Shown here: in pieces, positions 1 to 8,685 of the stretch
How the letters are laid out: each line of letters opens with the position of its first letter
Numbering within the stretch: position 1 is the stretch's first letter
From: Shimia sp. R10_1
GTDB lineage: Bacteria > Pseudomonadota > Alphaproteobacteria > Rhodobacterales > Rhodobacteraceae
NCBI RefSeq assembly: GCF_017744095.1
Contig: NZ_JAGHQX010000002.1
Span: forward strand, 1-64,000
Reading direction: 5' to 3'
DNA length: 64,000 bases
Translations under genes and position numbers: made by a program
The notes under the pieces: model-generated
The model's input: the letters and a program-made list of their open reading frames with translations, nothing else
Databases searched by the model: none
Told to the model about the DNA's origin: nothing

Positions 1-299
1 ATCTTGCGCATCGCCAACAACCGTCAGCTTGAGGCACTCAGGCTGCGCGCTCCGCATGCTGTCTGCCCCCCCCAACCCCCTACGATCCCCGCAGTGGGGC
101 CGCCTTTGTCGGTGGCTTAACCTTTGCGGCCCTCCGAAACGGGCACCTCCGCAAAACCGACGCGATACAGACGCAATACCGACGCTCCAAATCGGGTTAA
201 TTTTGCACTTTCTGCGCAAAACGGAACCCAACTCGACCATTGCGTCTTGGCACCCCTGCCAGTAGCCGTTAACAGGCTCTGTCAAAGAGGTCAGCCAAG
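1..299. other. Intergenic region upstream of argB, with possible 3' end of an upstream gene
   Basis: No complete gene is visible. A + strand frame runs in from the left edge and stops at 30-32 (last residues LAHRQQPSA). It could be the tail of an upstream gene such as engB, which often precedes argB in related genomes, but nine residues cannot prove it. Another frame stays open to 118-120 and has no recognisable content. The stretch also holds a C-rich run near 66-80 and a three-unit array of 11-bp repeats at 153-185, listed separately. Confidence 0.4.
153..185. repeat. Tandem 11-bp repeat array, three units
   Basis: Three abutting 11-mers are visible: AAAACCGACGC (153-163), GATACAGACGC (164-174) and AATACCGACGC (175-185). 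Units 2 and 3 differ at two positions and unit 1 is degenerate at its left end. The array lies about 115 bp upstream of the argB start. A second array with the same unit occurs at 31188-31231. Eleven bases is close to one helical turn, so the units would face the same side of the DNA. A protein-binding role is inference. Confidence 0.7.
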
Positions 300-1163
300 A
301 TGAAGACACAAGATATGAATCGCGATTGGATTGCCACCGCCCGCACCCTGTCCCAGGCTCTGCCCTACCTTCAGCGCTACACCGGCGCGACGGTTGTGAT
401 TAAGCTCGGCGGTCACGCCATGGGCTCTGATGAGGCGATGGATGATTTTGCCCGAGACGTGGTGCTGATGCGTCAGGTCGGCATCAATCCCGTGATCGTG
501 CACGGCGGCGGCCCAATGATCAATGCGATGCTGGAACGGCTTGAAATCAAATCGGAATTTGTGAATGGCAAACGCGTGACGGATGCCGCCACCGTCGAAG
601 TGGTAGAGATGGTGCTTTCCGGTGTTGTGAACAAACGCATCGTCTCCGCGATCAACCGTCAGGGCGGCAAAGCGGTGGGTCTATCGGGCAAAGACGCCAA
701 CCTTATGATCTGCGATCAAACCAACGCCGACCTTGGCTTTGTTGGCACCCCGGCAGAAATGAACCCAACGATTCTGCACGAACTTTTCGCCAATGACACC
801 ATCCCGGTGATTGCCCCTCTGGGCGTTGGTCGCAATGGCGAAACCTTCAACGTGAACGGCGACACCGCCGCCGGCGCCATCGCCGGCGCCCTCGCCGCCG
901 ATCGCCTCCTCCTGCTGACCGACGTAGCTGGGGTGAAAAACGCAGAAGGCGAAGTGCTCACAGAGCTGAAAGCCCAGCAAATTCGGGACCTTGTCGCCAA
1001 AGGCGTGATCGCAGGCGGGATGATCCCCAAAACCGAAACTGCGCTGGATGCCATCGCACGCGGCGTCCGTGCTGCGGTCATTCTAGACGGTCGTGCGCCC
1101 AATGCATGCCTTCTCGAACTCTTCACAGAGCACGGCGCGGGCTCCATCATCCGAGCGGACTGA
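300..1163 (+). CDS. argB: Acetylglutamate kinase
   Basis: Phosphorylates N-acetyl-L-glutamate with ATP, the second step of arginine biosynthesis, in the cytoplasm. The 287-residue length is normal. The amino-acid-kinase fold signatures are present: KLGGHA at residues 35-40 and VHGGGP at 67-72, both forming glycine-rich phosphate-binding loops. The C-terminal half contains [12 protein letters not shown] and the [10 protein letters not shown] strand. The ATG at 300 is chosen because GAGGT lies 9 bp upstream; an in-frame ATG at 315 has no comparable ribosome binding site. The gene stands alone, with 171 bp before the next + strand gene. Identification is firm. Confidence 0.97.
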   Translation: MKTQDMNRDWIATARTLSQALPYLQRYTGATVVIKLGGHAMGSDEAMDDFARDVVLMRQVGINPVIVHGGGPMINAMLERLEIKSEFVNGKRVTDAATVEVVEMVLSGVVNKRIVSAINRQGGKAVGLSGKDANLMICDQTNADLGFVGTPAEMNPTILHELFANDTIPVIAPLGVGRNGETFNVNGDTAAGAIAGALAADRLLLLTDVAGVKNAEGEVLTELKAQQIRDLVAKGVIAGGMIPKTETALDAIARGVRAAVILDGRAPNACLLELFTEHGAGSIIRAD

Positions 1164-1334
1164 ACCTTTCAAAGGGCGCGCTGACCCGCGCCCCATTTCT
1201 TCGCTTGAGCCAAGCAATCAGCCTGTGCATGCTGATCAGGACCAAACGCCCTGCGCAACGCCGCGCAACGGCAGCAGAACCTGTGGTATTGTCATGCACA
1301 AGCTGAACACACCCCGCCAACACATCACAGCGCC

Positions 1335-1997
1335 ATGAGCTACCGCGCCCTTGAAAAAGCCGCACGGAATGCGGGCCTGATCACAATGGGCGCCGCGCAT
1401 ATTCAAAGCCAGACAGGCGTTGCCGATGATCCTGCTACCGTGGTGCTTGTCGGCACTGGCGCGGACTTCTGGCCCATCTTCTCAACCTCAGAGGAAGGTC
1501 AGGATGGGCATCCCCACCCCGTCGATCGCTGGTCCAAGCGCATCGTCGGCGCGCTGGCAGATCAGTTTGATGCCACAACCGCTTATCCCTCAGATGGGCC
1601 GCCCTACCCGCCCTTCATTTCTTGGGCTCTGAAAACAAATCGCTTTTTCCTCAGCCCCGTGGGCATGATGGTGCATGACACAGTGGGATTGATGATTTCC
1701 ATGCGCGGCGCGCTGCTGTTTGACACAGAAGTCGCCATCCCCACCGCCGATCTCGCCTCCCCATGCACAGCTTGCAAGGCCCCCTGTACCACCGTCTGCC
1801 CCGTGGGCGCACTCTCCGCTGGCGCCGCCTATAACGTTACTGCCTGCCACAGCCACCTTGACACCTCTGAGGGCCAAAGCTGCATGTCTCAAGGCTGCCA
1901 CGCCCGCCGCGCCTGCCCTATCTCCGCAGGAGCCTGTCGCACAGATGCGCAATCGGCCCTCCATATGAAAGCATTCCACCCATGCGCCACACCTTGA
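1335..1997 (+). CDS. 4Fe-4S ferredoxin-domain protein of unknown function
   Basis: A 220-residue protein with an N-terminal alpha/beta part and a cysteine-rich C-terminal part. Cysteines at 144, 147, 151 and 155 make a CX2CX3CX3CP motif typical of a 4Fe-4S ligand set. A second group at 171, 183, 188, 194 and 201 could bind another cluster. The arrangement recalls the ferredoxin part of epoxyqueuosine reductase QueG, but the protein is much shorter and lacks the cobalamin-binding region, so it is not called QueG. No signal peptide is seen and a cytoplasmic redox role is inferred. Its 3' end overlaps the next gene by 16 bp, suggesting co-translation. The start at 1335 has no strong ribosome binding site. 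Confidence 0.75.
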   Translation: MSYRALEKAARNAGLITMGAAHIQSQTGVADDPATVVLVGTGADFWPIFSTSEEGQDGHPHPVDRWSKRIVGALADQFDATTAYPSDGPPYPPFISWALKTNRFFLSPVGMMVHDTVGLMISMRGALLFDTEVAIPTADLASPCTACKAPCTTVCPVGALSAGAAYNVTACHSHLDTSEGQSCMSQGCHARRACPISAGACRTDAQSALHMKAFHPCATP

Positions 1998-2497
1998 TCC
2001 TGATGCGCCACGCCAAATCAAGTTGGGGTGAATTCAATCAACCCGACCACGCACGCCCCCTGAACAAGCGCGGCCGCGCGTCGGCGCATGCCCTTGGCAA
2101 ATGGTTGGCCCAAAAGCACTTATTTCCAGATGAGGTTTTCTGCTCAAGCTCAGAACGCACCCGCGAAACGTTGGATCGGCTGACACTGCCAAGCATCGCA
2201 AAGGTCAGCCATCTAGATTCTCTTTACCTCGCCTCCGCCGACACAATGCTGCATCACCTCCGCGAAGCTGAGCCGCCGACGATACTCATGATCGGCCACA
2301 ACCCCGGCATCGCGCATTTTGCCGAACAGCTTGCCACGCAAACGCCAGATCACCCAAGGTTTCAAGACTACCCCACAGCGGCCACAACCATTTTTCACTT
2401 TGACCTAAACCACTGGAAAGACGCTCAATACGGAGCCGGGCAAGTTGTCGACTTCGTCATTCCTCGCGAGCTTATGGCGCGGGATACCGACCTCTAG
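1982..2497 (+). CDS. SixA-like histidine phosphatase family protein
   Basis: A 171-residue histidine-phosphatase (phosphoglycerate-mutase fold) protein. The catalytic RHAKSS motif is at residues 9-14 with His10 as predicted nucleophile, and the second conserved histidine sits in GHNPG at 105-109. Size and motif match the SixA branch, which removes phosphate from phosphohistidine domains in Escherichia coli. The real substrate here cannot be told from sequence. It overlaps the preceding Fe-S gene by 16 bp and ends in the bidirectional terminator at 2505-2530. Confidence 0.85.
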   Translation: MRHTLILMRHAKSSWGEFNQPDHARPLNKRGRASAHALGKWLAQKHLFPDEVFCSSSERTRETLDRLTLPSIAKVSHLDSLYLASADTMLHHLREAEPPTILMIGHNPGIAHFAEQLATQTPDHPRFQDYPTAATTIFHFDLNHWKDAQYGAGQVVDFVIPRELMARDTDL

Positions 2498-2504
2498 CAA
2501 AAGA

Positions 2505-2530
2505 AAAAGGCGGGGATGACCCCGCCTTTT
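2505..2530. terminator. Bidirectional intrinsic terminator between sixA-like gene and bztD
   Basis: A perfect 11-bp stem, AAAAGGCGGGG (2505-2515) and CCCCGCCTTTT (2520-2530), encloses a 4-base ATGA loop. A/T tracts on both sides let it act in both directions. It sits 8 bp after the phosphatase stop and 21 bp beyond the bztD stop on the other strand. Confidence 0.9.
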
Positions 2531-2551
2531 CGAATTCATGCCGCTCAGAAC

Positions 2552-3343
2552 TCAGTGGCCCAAAATCTGGCTCAGGAACAGCTGAGTCCGCTCGCTCTTC
2601 GGGTTGTTGAAGAACTCTTCCGGCTCGTTTTGCTCCACGATCTGACCTTGGTCCATGAAGATCACACGGTTCGCCACCTGACGGGCAAAGCCCATCTCGT
2701 GGGTCACACAAAGCATTGTCATGCCTTCTTCCGCGAGCTCGATCATGGTGTCGAGCACCTCTTTGATCATCTCAGGGTCAAGCGCAGATGTTGGTTCGTC
2801 AAACAACATGATGCGCGGCTTCATGCAGAGCGAGCGGGCAATTGCCACACGCTGCTGCTGACCACCGGACAGCTGGCCCGGATACTTCAGCGCCTGATCC
2901 GGAATCTTCACCTTCTCAAGGAAGTGCATCGCGATCTCTTCGGCTTCTTTCTTGGGTGTCTTGCGAACCCAGATTGGCGCCAGCGTGCAGTTCTCCAGAA
3001 TGGTCAGATGCGGAAACAGGTTGAAGTGCTGGAAGCACATCCCCACTTCTGAGCGGATTTTGTCAATGTTTTTTAAGTCATTGGTCAGCTCAGTGCCATC
3101 GACAACAATATCGCCCGACTGGTGTTCTTCCAGACGGTTGATACAGCGGATCAGGGTTGATTTGCCGGAGCCCGAAGGCCCCGCAATCACAATCCGCTCG
3201 CCTTCATTGACGGTCAGGTTGATGTCTCTCAACACGTGGAAACTGCCGTACCACTTGTTCATGTTGGAGATTTGGATCGCAACCTGATCGCTCACATGCA
3301 TCTTGGAGCGGTCGATCGCGCGGTCGGTCATAAGTTCAGACAT
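2552..3343 (-). CDS. bztD: General L-amino acid ABC transporter, ATP-binding protein BztD/AapP
   Basis: ATPase subunit of a polar amino-acid importer that uses glutamate, glutamine, aspartate and asparagine in Rhodobacter (Bzt) and a broader set in Rhizobium (Aap). Counting from the chosen start it is 263 residues, with Walker A GPSGSGKS at about 55-62, the signature LSGGQ at 158-162 and Walker B LFDEP at 180-184. The frame extends upstream into bztC, but the ATG at 3343 is preceded by AAGGAG at 7 bp and lies 11 bp after the bztC stop, so it is preferred. It is the last gene of bztABCD and ends at the terminator at 2505-2530. Confidence 0.95.
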   Translation of the reverse strand: MSELMTDRAIDRSKMHVSDQVAIQISNMNKWYGSFHVLRDINLTVNEGERIVIAGPSGSGKSTLIRCINRLEEHQSGDIVVDGTELTNDLKNIDKIRSEVGMCFQHFNLFPHLTILENCTLAPIWVRKTPKKEAEEIAMHFLEKVKIPDQALKYPGQLSGGQQQRVAIARSLCMKPRIMLFDEPTSALDPEMIKEVLDTMIELAEEGMTMLCVTHEMGFARQVANRVIFMDQGQIVEQNEPEEFFNNPKSERTQLFLSQILGH

Positions 3344-3354
3344 AGGTGAACTCC

Positions 3355-4653
3355 TTATTTGTGCCCGGTTGCGAGACGACGCTCCAACCACTGTGAGTAT
3401 TGTGAGATGCCGTAGCAGACGACAAAGAACAGGAAGGCCGCAAAGCCCAAGAGCTCCCAATAAACGCCGTTCCACTCTGTGGACGCGAGGACGGGTCCGC
3501 GGATCATGCCAACCAAGTCAAACATCGAAATCACGGAAACCAGCGTGGTGTCCTTGAACAGGCCCACCGCCACGTTCACGATACCTGGGATCGAGATTTT
3601 CAACGCTTGCGGAAGAATGATCAGACGCATCGCTTGCGGATAGTCCAAGCCAAGGCTGTCAGCAGCTTCATACTGCCCTTTGGGCAACGCAGCGAGACCA
3701 CCACGGATCACCTCAGCAATATAGGCTGCCGAGAACATGGTGATCATGATCACCACACGCAGGAACAGGTCCACTGTGCTGTCTGGTGGGAAGAAATATG
3801 CCAGCATCACAGATGCCACAAAGAGCAACGTGATGAGAGGCACGCCCCGCACAAACTCAATAAAGACCACACAGATGCCTTTGATCAACGGCATGTCCGA
3901 CTGACGCCCCAATGCGAGGGCAATGCCCAGCGGAATCGACAGCGACACACAGGTGACACCCAGCATCAGGTTCAACATAAAGCCACCCAGATCGCGGCTC
4001 GGCACCGCGGGCAGCAAGGCGTTCTCAGACGCGCCTTCGGGGATCAACGCCCCACCAATAGCCCAGACAACGAAGGCTGCCAGAATGCCGCCAAAGAAAC
4101 CGACGGCAAAAGTCGACTTGCCAAACTTCTGGAACACGATACCGCCAGCAGCCACACCCAGAAATGCCACGATAGGCGCCATGATGGTGCCGCCCCAGAT
4201 TAACCAAAAGGCAACGAAGGGATAAACGGCCGTGAACATCAGAAGCTTACGCGGCAGATCGAAGAATAGCACCGGTGCAATCGCCACCAGCAAAAGCACA
4301 AACGCGAGGTTTGGACGCCAGTATTCCTCAACCGGATATTTGAAACCATAGATCAACTGGTTCCAACGCTCTGTCAGCACGGAGAAACAAGCACCCGTTT
4401 TGCCCTGCAACACTTCGCGACACTCCGCGAGAGACGAAGTTGTCCAGACACCGTTGAAAATCCACGGCAAAATGGCTGCCAGCACCAGATAGATCACGTA
4501 GAGAGACAAAATGGTCAATATGCCGTTTGGAATGCTTGAAAACAGGTTCTCCCGCATCCATTTCACGACACCGGTTTCGCGCGCCGGGGGCGGGCTTTCC
4601 GGGATCACTTCAGTGGCGACAAAAGCGACAGAGTTGTTTTGAGTATCAGCCAT
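3355..4653 (-). CDS. bztC: General L-amino acid ABC transporter permease BztC/AapM
   Basis: Inner-membrane permease of 432 residues. It has an N-terminal membrane segment, a long extra region with several hydrophobic helices typical of the Bzt/Aap permeases, and a C-terminal HisM-type permease domain. The EAA loop is visible near [20 protein letters not shown]. It pairs with BztB to form the channel. It starts 3 bp after the bztB stop, so the two are almost certainly co-translated. Confidence 0.94.
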   Translation of the reverse strand: MADTQNNSVAFVATEVIPESPPPARETGVVKWMRENLFSSIPNGILTILSLYVIYLVLAAILPWIFNGVWTTSSLAECREVLQGKTGACFSVLTERWNQLIYGFKYPVEEYWRPNLAFVLLLVAIAPVLFFDLPRKLLMFTAVYPFVAFWLIWGGTIMAPIVAFLGVAAGGIVFQKFGKSTFAVGFFGGILAAFVVWAIGGALIPEGASENALLPAVPSRDLGGFMLNLMLGVTCVSLSIPLGIALALGRQSDMPLIKGICVVFIEFVRGVPLITLLFVASVMLAYFFPPDSTVDLFLRVVIMITMFSAAYIAEVIRGGLAALPKGQYEAADSLGLDYPQAMRLIILPQALKISIPGIVNVAVGLFKDTTLVSVISMFDLVGMIRGPVLASTEWNGVYWELLGFAAFLFFVVCYGISQYSQWLERRLATGHK

Positions 4654-4656
4654 AAC

Positions 4657-5889
4657 TCAGCGCTCCTTCAGCTTCACAGAGGCGTTGTACACATTCATCG
4701 CCATGGAAATCAGCAACGATGCGGTGAGATAGAACAGCATCAGCAAAAGCACACATTCAATCGCACGCCCGGTTTGGTTCAGTGTGATCCCCCCAAGCGT
4801 CGCTGTGATATCCGCATAGCCAACGGCAATCGCCAGCGATGAGTTCTTGGTGATGTTGAGATACTGAGAAATTAGCGGCGGAATAATCACACGCAGCGCC
4901 TGAGGCAGCACCACAAGGTTCATCACTCGGTTCGGACGCAGACCAAGCGCCGAAGCTGCCTCTGTCTGACCTTTGGAGACAGCCTGAATACCTGCACGCA
5001 CGTTTTCTGCTATGAAAGCGCCGGTGTAAATCGACAACGCAAACCAAAGCGCGATCAACGGCCCACCAATTTTAATGCCACCGGCGAAGTTGAACCCTTT
5101 CAGAGCAGGGACGTCGAATGTCAGCCCCATCAGGAACATCAGCGCCGCGAACGGCACAAACCATATCGCAAGCACTGTCCACAGCGTGTTTGGCCGTTGA
5201 CCGGTTAGCTCTTGCTTCGCGGTCGCAGCCGCATTGACCCGACGTGTCGCAAACCAAGAGCCTGCAAGAACGGCCAGCACCAACACCCAGTTCAGAGACG
5301 TCGCTGCAAAGAAACCGCTCTCAAACACAGGGCGCGGGATATAGATACCTCGGTTTGTGAAGGCGAAGAGATCAAACAACATGCTCGATGTGGCATTGTC
5401 TCCTCGGAAAGCACGTGGTCCCGGCAGTGCCGCCGTCATGATCGTGAAAATGATGATGATCCAGATCAGAACGGGAATGTTGCGGAAAATTTCAACGTAG
5501 AACGCCATCAGCTTTGAGACGAGCCAGTTGTTAGACAGACGCAATACGCCTGCAATGACACCAAAAACCGTAGCGGTGATGCATGCGAGGAACGCTACGA
5601 GCAAGGTATTCAGGATACCAACCAGCGCAGCGCGGGCATGAGTGGATTGGCTGTCATATTCAACCAGGCGCTGGTTGATGTCATATCCAGCAGGGTCGCC
5701 CAAGAATGTCAGTGAAATGTTCAGTCCGGCTGCGCGCAAGTTCTGAATAAGGTTGTTACCTAGATACCAGATCGCAAGGGCAAGCAAGACCGCGGCTATC
5801 GCCTGAAAGGTCAAAGAGCGATACCGGGTGTCGTTGATCAACATCGACAGCCGGAACGACTCCTTGGGGGGGTCGGTCAAAGTGGTCAT
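4657..5889 (-). CDS. bztB: General L-amino acid ABC transporter permease BztB/AapQ
   Basis: A 410-residue inner-membrane permease with an N-terminal transmembrane helix, the enlarged periplasmic-loop region of this subfamily and a C-terminal permease domain. Its EAA loop reads EAASALGLRPNRVMNLVVLP. It lies downstream of bztA across a 128-bp gap that holds a stable hairpin, so it is probably made in smaller amounts than the binding protein from the same transcript. Confidence 0.94.
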   Translation of the reverse strand: MTTLTDPPKESFRLSMLINDTRYRSLTFQAIAAVLLALAIWYLGNNLIQNLRAAGLNISLTFLGDPAGYDINQRLVEYDSQSTHARAALVGILNTLLVAFLACITATVFGVIAGVLRLSNNWLVSKLMAFYVEIFRNIPVLIWIIIIFTIMTAALPGPRAFRGDNATSSMLFDLFAFTNRGIYIPRPVFESGFFAATSLNWVLVLAVLAGSWFATRRVNAAATAKQELTGQRPNTLWTVLAIWFVPFAALMFLMGLTFDVPALKGFNFAGGIKIGGPLIALWFALSIYTGAFIAENVRAGIQAVSKGQTEAASALGLRPNRVMNLVVLPQALRVIIPPLISQYLNITKNSSLAIAVGYADITATLGGITLNQTGRAIECVLLLMLFYLTASLLISMAMNVYNASVKLKER

Positions 5890-5977
5890 ATGGGATCTTC
5901 CCGTTCCTCGGCCGATTGTTTTTTTGGCGTCGCTATGCGCCGTGGCCGATTATTGTTGTTGGTCACATAATGTGAGA

Positions 5978-6003
5978 AGGGCGCGGAATTCCTCCCGCGC
6001 CCT
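5978..6003 (-). terminator. Intercistronic hairpin between bztA and bztB
   Basis: A 9-bp inverted repeat (AGGGCGCGG 5978-5986, CCGCGCCCT 5995-6003) with an 8-base loop lies 15 bp after the bztA stop. No long T tract follows on the minus strand, so it is more likely an attenuator or an mRNA 3'-end stabiliser than a full terminator. Such elements after binding-protein genes are a known way to raise their level over the permeases. Confidence 0.7.
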
Positions 6004-6017
6004 CTTTGTATCAGATC

Positions 6018-7034
6018 TTAGCGGAAGGGCGGGGAGTAGATCAGGCCGCCGTCAGTCCACTGAGCGTTCAGGCCACGGGCCAGACCGATCGGAGTGGCTT
6101 CGCCGATGTTGCCTTCAAACAGCTCACCGTAGTTGCCGCCCGCCATAATGGCGTTCTTGGCCCAGTCAGCGCTCAGACCGAGCATTTCACCCAGAGTGCC
6201 TTCGGACCCCAGCAGACGGTTCACCTCAGGATTGTTGGTGCCTGCCGCCATCTCTGCGATGTTTGCGGAGGTCACGCCCAGCTCTTCTGCAGTGATCAGA
6301 GCGTTCAGGGACCAGCGTACCACGTCACCCCAGTTGTCGTCGCCGTGGCGAACCAGCGGGCCGAGAGGCTCTTTGGAAATGATTTCTGGCAGCAGAACGT
6401 GCGCAGATGGATCTTCAAAGGTCGCACGAGTCGCCGCGAGGCCGGATGCGTCGGTGGTGTACACGTCACATGCGCCAGCCAGATACTGCTGCTGTGCTTC
6501 AGCGTTTGTTTCGATTGGAACCGGCTCGTAGCTGATGTTGTTAGAGCGGAAGAAGTCCGCCAGGTTCAGCTCGGTGGTGGTGCCGGTCTGGATACAAACG
6601 GTTGCGCCGTCCAGTTCCTTCGCAGAGGACACGCCCAGCTCTTTCGGGACCATGAAGCCCTGACCGTCGTAGTAGTTCACACCTACAAAGGTGAACTTCA
6701 GGTCTACGTCACGGCTGAAAGTCCAGGTGGTGTTACGCGCCAGCATGTCGATCTCGCCGGACGCCAGAGCGGTGAAACGGGTTTTGCCGGTGGTTGGCAC
6801 GAATTCAACCGCGGTTGGATCGCCCAGAACAGCGCCAGCAACCGCACGGCATACGCCGACGTCAAAGCCCTTCCACTCACCGTTTGCGTCTGGTGCAGCA
6901 AAGCCAACCAGACCAGTGGTAACGCCACAGTTCAGCTTGCCACGCGCTTTAACATCGTCAAGCGTGCCAGCAGCCGCAGCACCGGCCGCCAGGCCAGCGA
7001 CAGTGAGCGCACCAAAAACTACGGATTTCTTCAT
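6018..7034 (-). CDS. bztA: General L-amino acid ABC transporter, periplasmic substrate-binding protein BztA/AapJ
   Basis: Periplasmic solute receptor that feeds polar amino acids to BztBCD. It has 338 residues with a classical signal peptide (MKKSVVFGALTVAGLAAG, cleavage probably near AAAAG) and a family-3 solute-binding fold beginning LDDVKARGKLNCGV. The ATG at 7034 is preferred over an upstream in-frame start because GAGG lies 6 bp before it and the signal peptide begins there. It is the first gene of the operon. A possible sigma-70 promoter lies about 100 bp upstream. Confidence 0.95.
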   Translation of the reverse strand: MKKSVVFGALTVAGLAAGAAAAGTLDDVKARGKLNCGVTTGLVGFAAPDANGEWKGFDVGVCRAVAGAVLGDPTAVEFVPTTGKTRFTALASGEIDMLARNTTWTFSRDVDLKFTFVGVNYYDGQGFMVPKELGVSSAKELDGATVCIQTGTTTELNLADFFRSNNISYEPVPIETNAEAQQQYLAGACDVYTTDASGLAATRATFEDPSAHVLLPEIISKEPLGPLVRHGDDNWGDVVRWSLNALITAEELGVTSANIAEMAAGTNNPEVNRLLGSEGTLGEMLGLSADWAKNAIMAGGNYGELFEGNIGEATPIGLARGLNAQWTDGGLIYSPPFR

Positions 7035-7132
7035 TTTTACCTCTTCCTGTTTACCCACCCTTCGCAGGTGGTGTTGGCCATTCACGGCCTATAACGATGT
7101 GTTGAGACAACACCCCCCGCACATCTGCGGTC

Positions 7133-7162
7133 AGTGTGGTCGCATTCATCGCCAAACGTCAA
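7133..7162 (-). promoter_or_regulatory. Candidate sigma-70 promoter of bztABCD
   Basis: On the minus strand TTGACG (7157-7162) is followed after 18 bp by CACACT (7133-7138). The -35 is near consensus and the -10 is weak. It would give a leader of roughly 95 bases before bztA. Confidence 0.4.
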
Positions 7163-7232
7163 GAGGCCCATCACGCATTACAATCAATGCTTGCGAGAAT
7201 GTGAAAGCCGCTTCCAGCAAACCCTTGTCTGA

Positions 7233-7943
7233 TTAGGAATTGCTCAGTTTATAAAACCGGTAAGCGTGTTTAAATGCTGCGAGTTTTTTTGCGGCATCGG
7301 CCACCGCTTCTTCGTCTTGGCCCCATTGTTCTTCCTGCCAAATCTCATCGATTCTGGAGAGTTCCCAAAGCGCTTCGATTTCGTGCAAATCATGCGTTGC
7401 GGCGAATCCGAGGATCAGAGATCCAGAGATGCCAACAAGATCGTGAAAGGCCGCAAGTTCAAAGTTGTCAAACCTGTGCACTTCTCTGGCCAAAGACGCC
7501 AGTGCAACAGGATCTTGCGCCTCAAACATCACGCCAGACACTGGCTTCAGCCGCGCACCAAAGGTCTCCGCAGCCCAATCCAGCAGCGGATCCCACTTGC
7601 GGGCCTGCCGATCAATCAATTCCTCTGGCGAGGTGGCGCGGTAACAGAGCAAATCGCTGCCGCCATACTCCGCCAACATATCGGCCACTTCCGCATGCTG
7701 GATTGCGACCTTGTCAATCGCAGCATTCGCAGAGCGGGTCACTGGCATGCTATTGGGATCAATCTCACCCTCCTGCGCCTCCCATTCGACTGCCATCGCC
7801 TGCGCCATAGCTTGGGTCGGCACCACAAGTGCCGCCTTTGCCGGTGTTTTGACGCCGCGCCCGTCCAAAAATACCCCGAAGCCACCGTCCACAGGCGCAA
7901 CTGTTGTCTCTTTCCAGAACCGTTTCTTTGCCCATCCGCTCAT
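7233..7943 (-). CDS. ATP12 family F1-ATPase assembly chaperone
   Basis: A 236-residue member of the ATP12 family, known in mitochondria and alphaproteobacteria, which helps fold the F1 alpha subunit of ATP synthase. Typical stretches are FWKETTV near the N terminus, VKTPAKAALVVPT, and the central SDLLCYRA segment. The start at 7943 is chosen because its ATG overlaps the stop of the upstream HAD gene as ATGA; an upstream in-frame ATG lies inside that gene. Coupled translation with the HAD phosphatase is likely. Confidence 0.9.
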   Translation of the reverse strand: MSGWAKKRFWKETTVAPVDGGFGVFLDGRGVKTPAKAALVVPTQAMAQAMAVEWEAQEGEIDPNSMPVTRSANAAIDKVAIQHAEVADMLAEYGGSDLLCYRATSPEELIDRQARKWDPLLDWAAETFGARLKPVSGVMFEAQDPVALASLAREVHRFDNFELAAFHDLVGISGSLILGFAATHDLHEIEALWELSRIDEIWQEEQWGQDEEAVADAAKKLAAFKHAYRFYKLSNS

Positions 7944-8617
7944 GGCTGAAGTCCCCAAATCTGTTCCAAAGCGCCATCCAGCGCACCAAAATCATCAAGC
8001 ATTGCCTGCGCAGCACCCAGACGCTTTGCGGGGTGATACCCCCACTTCACCGCTATGCCTGTGACACCGGCGGCGGCGGCCATTTCCATATCAAAGCTGG
8101 TGTCGCCGATCATCACCGTTTCGGCTGCCGTGGCACCGGTTTCCAGCATGGCTGTTTCGATCATGGAAGGGTGCGGTTTGGAAGGATGATCATCCGCCAC
8201 TTGCGTTGTGACAAAATAGCCTTCCAGCCCATGGCCCGCGATCAGCTTGTCCAGGCCACGACGCGACTTCCCGGTGGCCACCCCCAACAGCACATCCTCA
8301 CGTGCGCGCAGGCGTGTCAGGGCGTCAAAGGCACCGGGGTAGAAGGGAGATGACTGCGCCGCCCCCTGCGCTGCGCGCAATTGCATATAGGACTGCTTGT
8401 ACCCATCGACCAAACGCGCACGCTGTGTCTGTTCCAGATCCGGCACCAGCTTAAACACCGCGACATCCAGAGACAGGCCAACGATGCCAAGGATCGATTC
8501 TCGCGTAGGCGCTTGCAGCCCCTCTTCTGCAAAGGCAGCGCGCATTGCCGCAAGAATAAGCCCCTGACTGTCAACCAGCGTGCCATCAACGTCAAAAATC
8601 ACAAGTTTCAAACGCAT
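7940..8617 (-). CDS. HAD-IA family hydrolase (phosphoglycolate phosphatase-like)
   Basis: A 225-residue haloacid-dehalogenase hydrolase. Motif I is FDVDGT with the catalytic Asp pair at residues 9 and 11, motif II is in VATGKSRRG, and motif IV includes MIGDTSFD. The helical cap places it in subfamily IA, near Gph-type phosphatases and nucleotidases. Substrate is not predictable. AGGAGG lies just upstream of the ATG. Its stop overlaps the ATP12 gene start, and a nested inverted repeat separates it from rluC upstream. Confidence 0.88.
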   Translation of the reverse strand: MRLKLVIFDVDGTLVDSQGLILAAMRAAFAEEGLQAPTRESILGIVGLSLDVAVFKLVPDLEQTQRARLVDGYKQSYMQLRAAQGAAQSSPFYPGAFDALTRLRAREDVLLGVATGKSRRGLDKLIAGHGLEGYFVTTQVADDHPSKPHPSMIETAMLETGATAAETVMIGDTSFDMEMAAAAGVTGIAVKWGYHPAKRLGAAQAMLDDFGALDGALEQIWGLQP

Positions 8618-8623
8618 CGACCT

Positions 8624-8685
8624 CCTGCGTTGTCATGCTGTTTCAACCCGGACCATTCAGCATGGTCAAGCACCCTCAACGCAGG
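8624..8685. repeat. Nested inverted repeats at the rluC/HAD junction
   Basis: Outer arms CCTGCGTTG (8624-8632) and CAACGCAGG (8677-8685) are perfect complements. They enclose a second perfect pair, CATGCTG (8634-8640) and CAGCATG (8658-8664). The outer right arm covers the rluC stop codon. This may be an attenuator or mRNA processing structure in the short gap before the HAD gene; function is inferred. Confidence 0.6.

Noticed and set aside
6006-7094. A 362-codon open frame on the + strand across bztA
   Set aside because: Antisense shadow of the binding protein gene; no domain seen.
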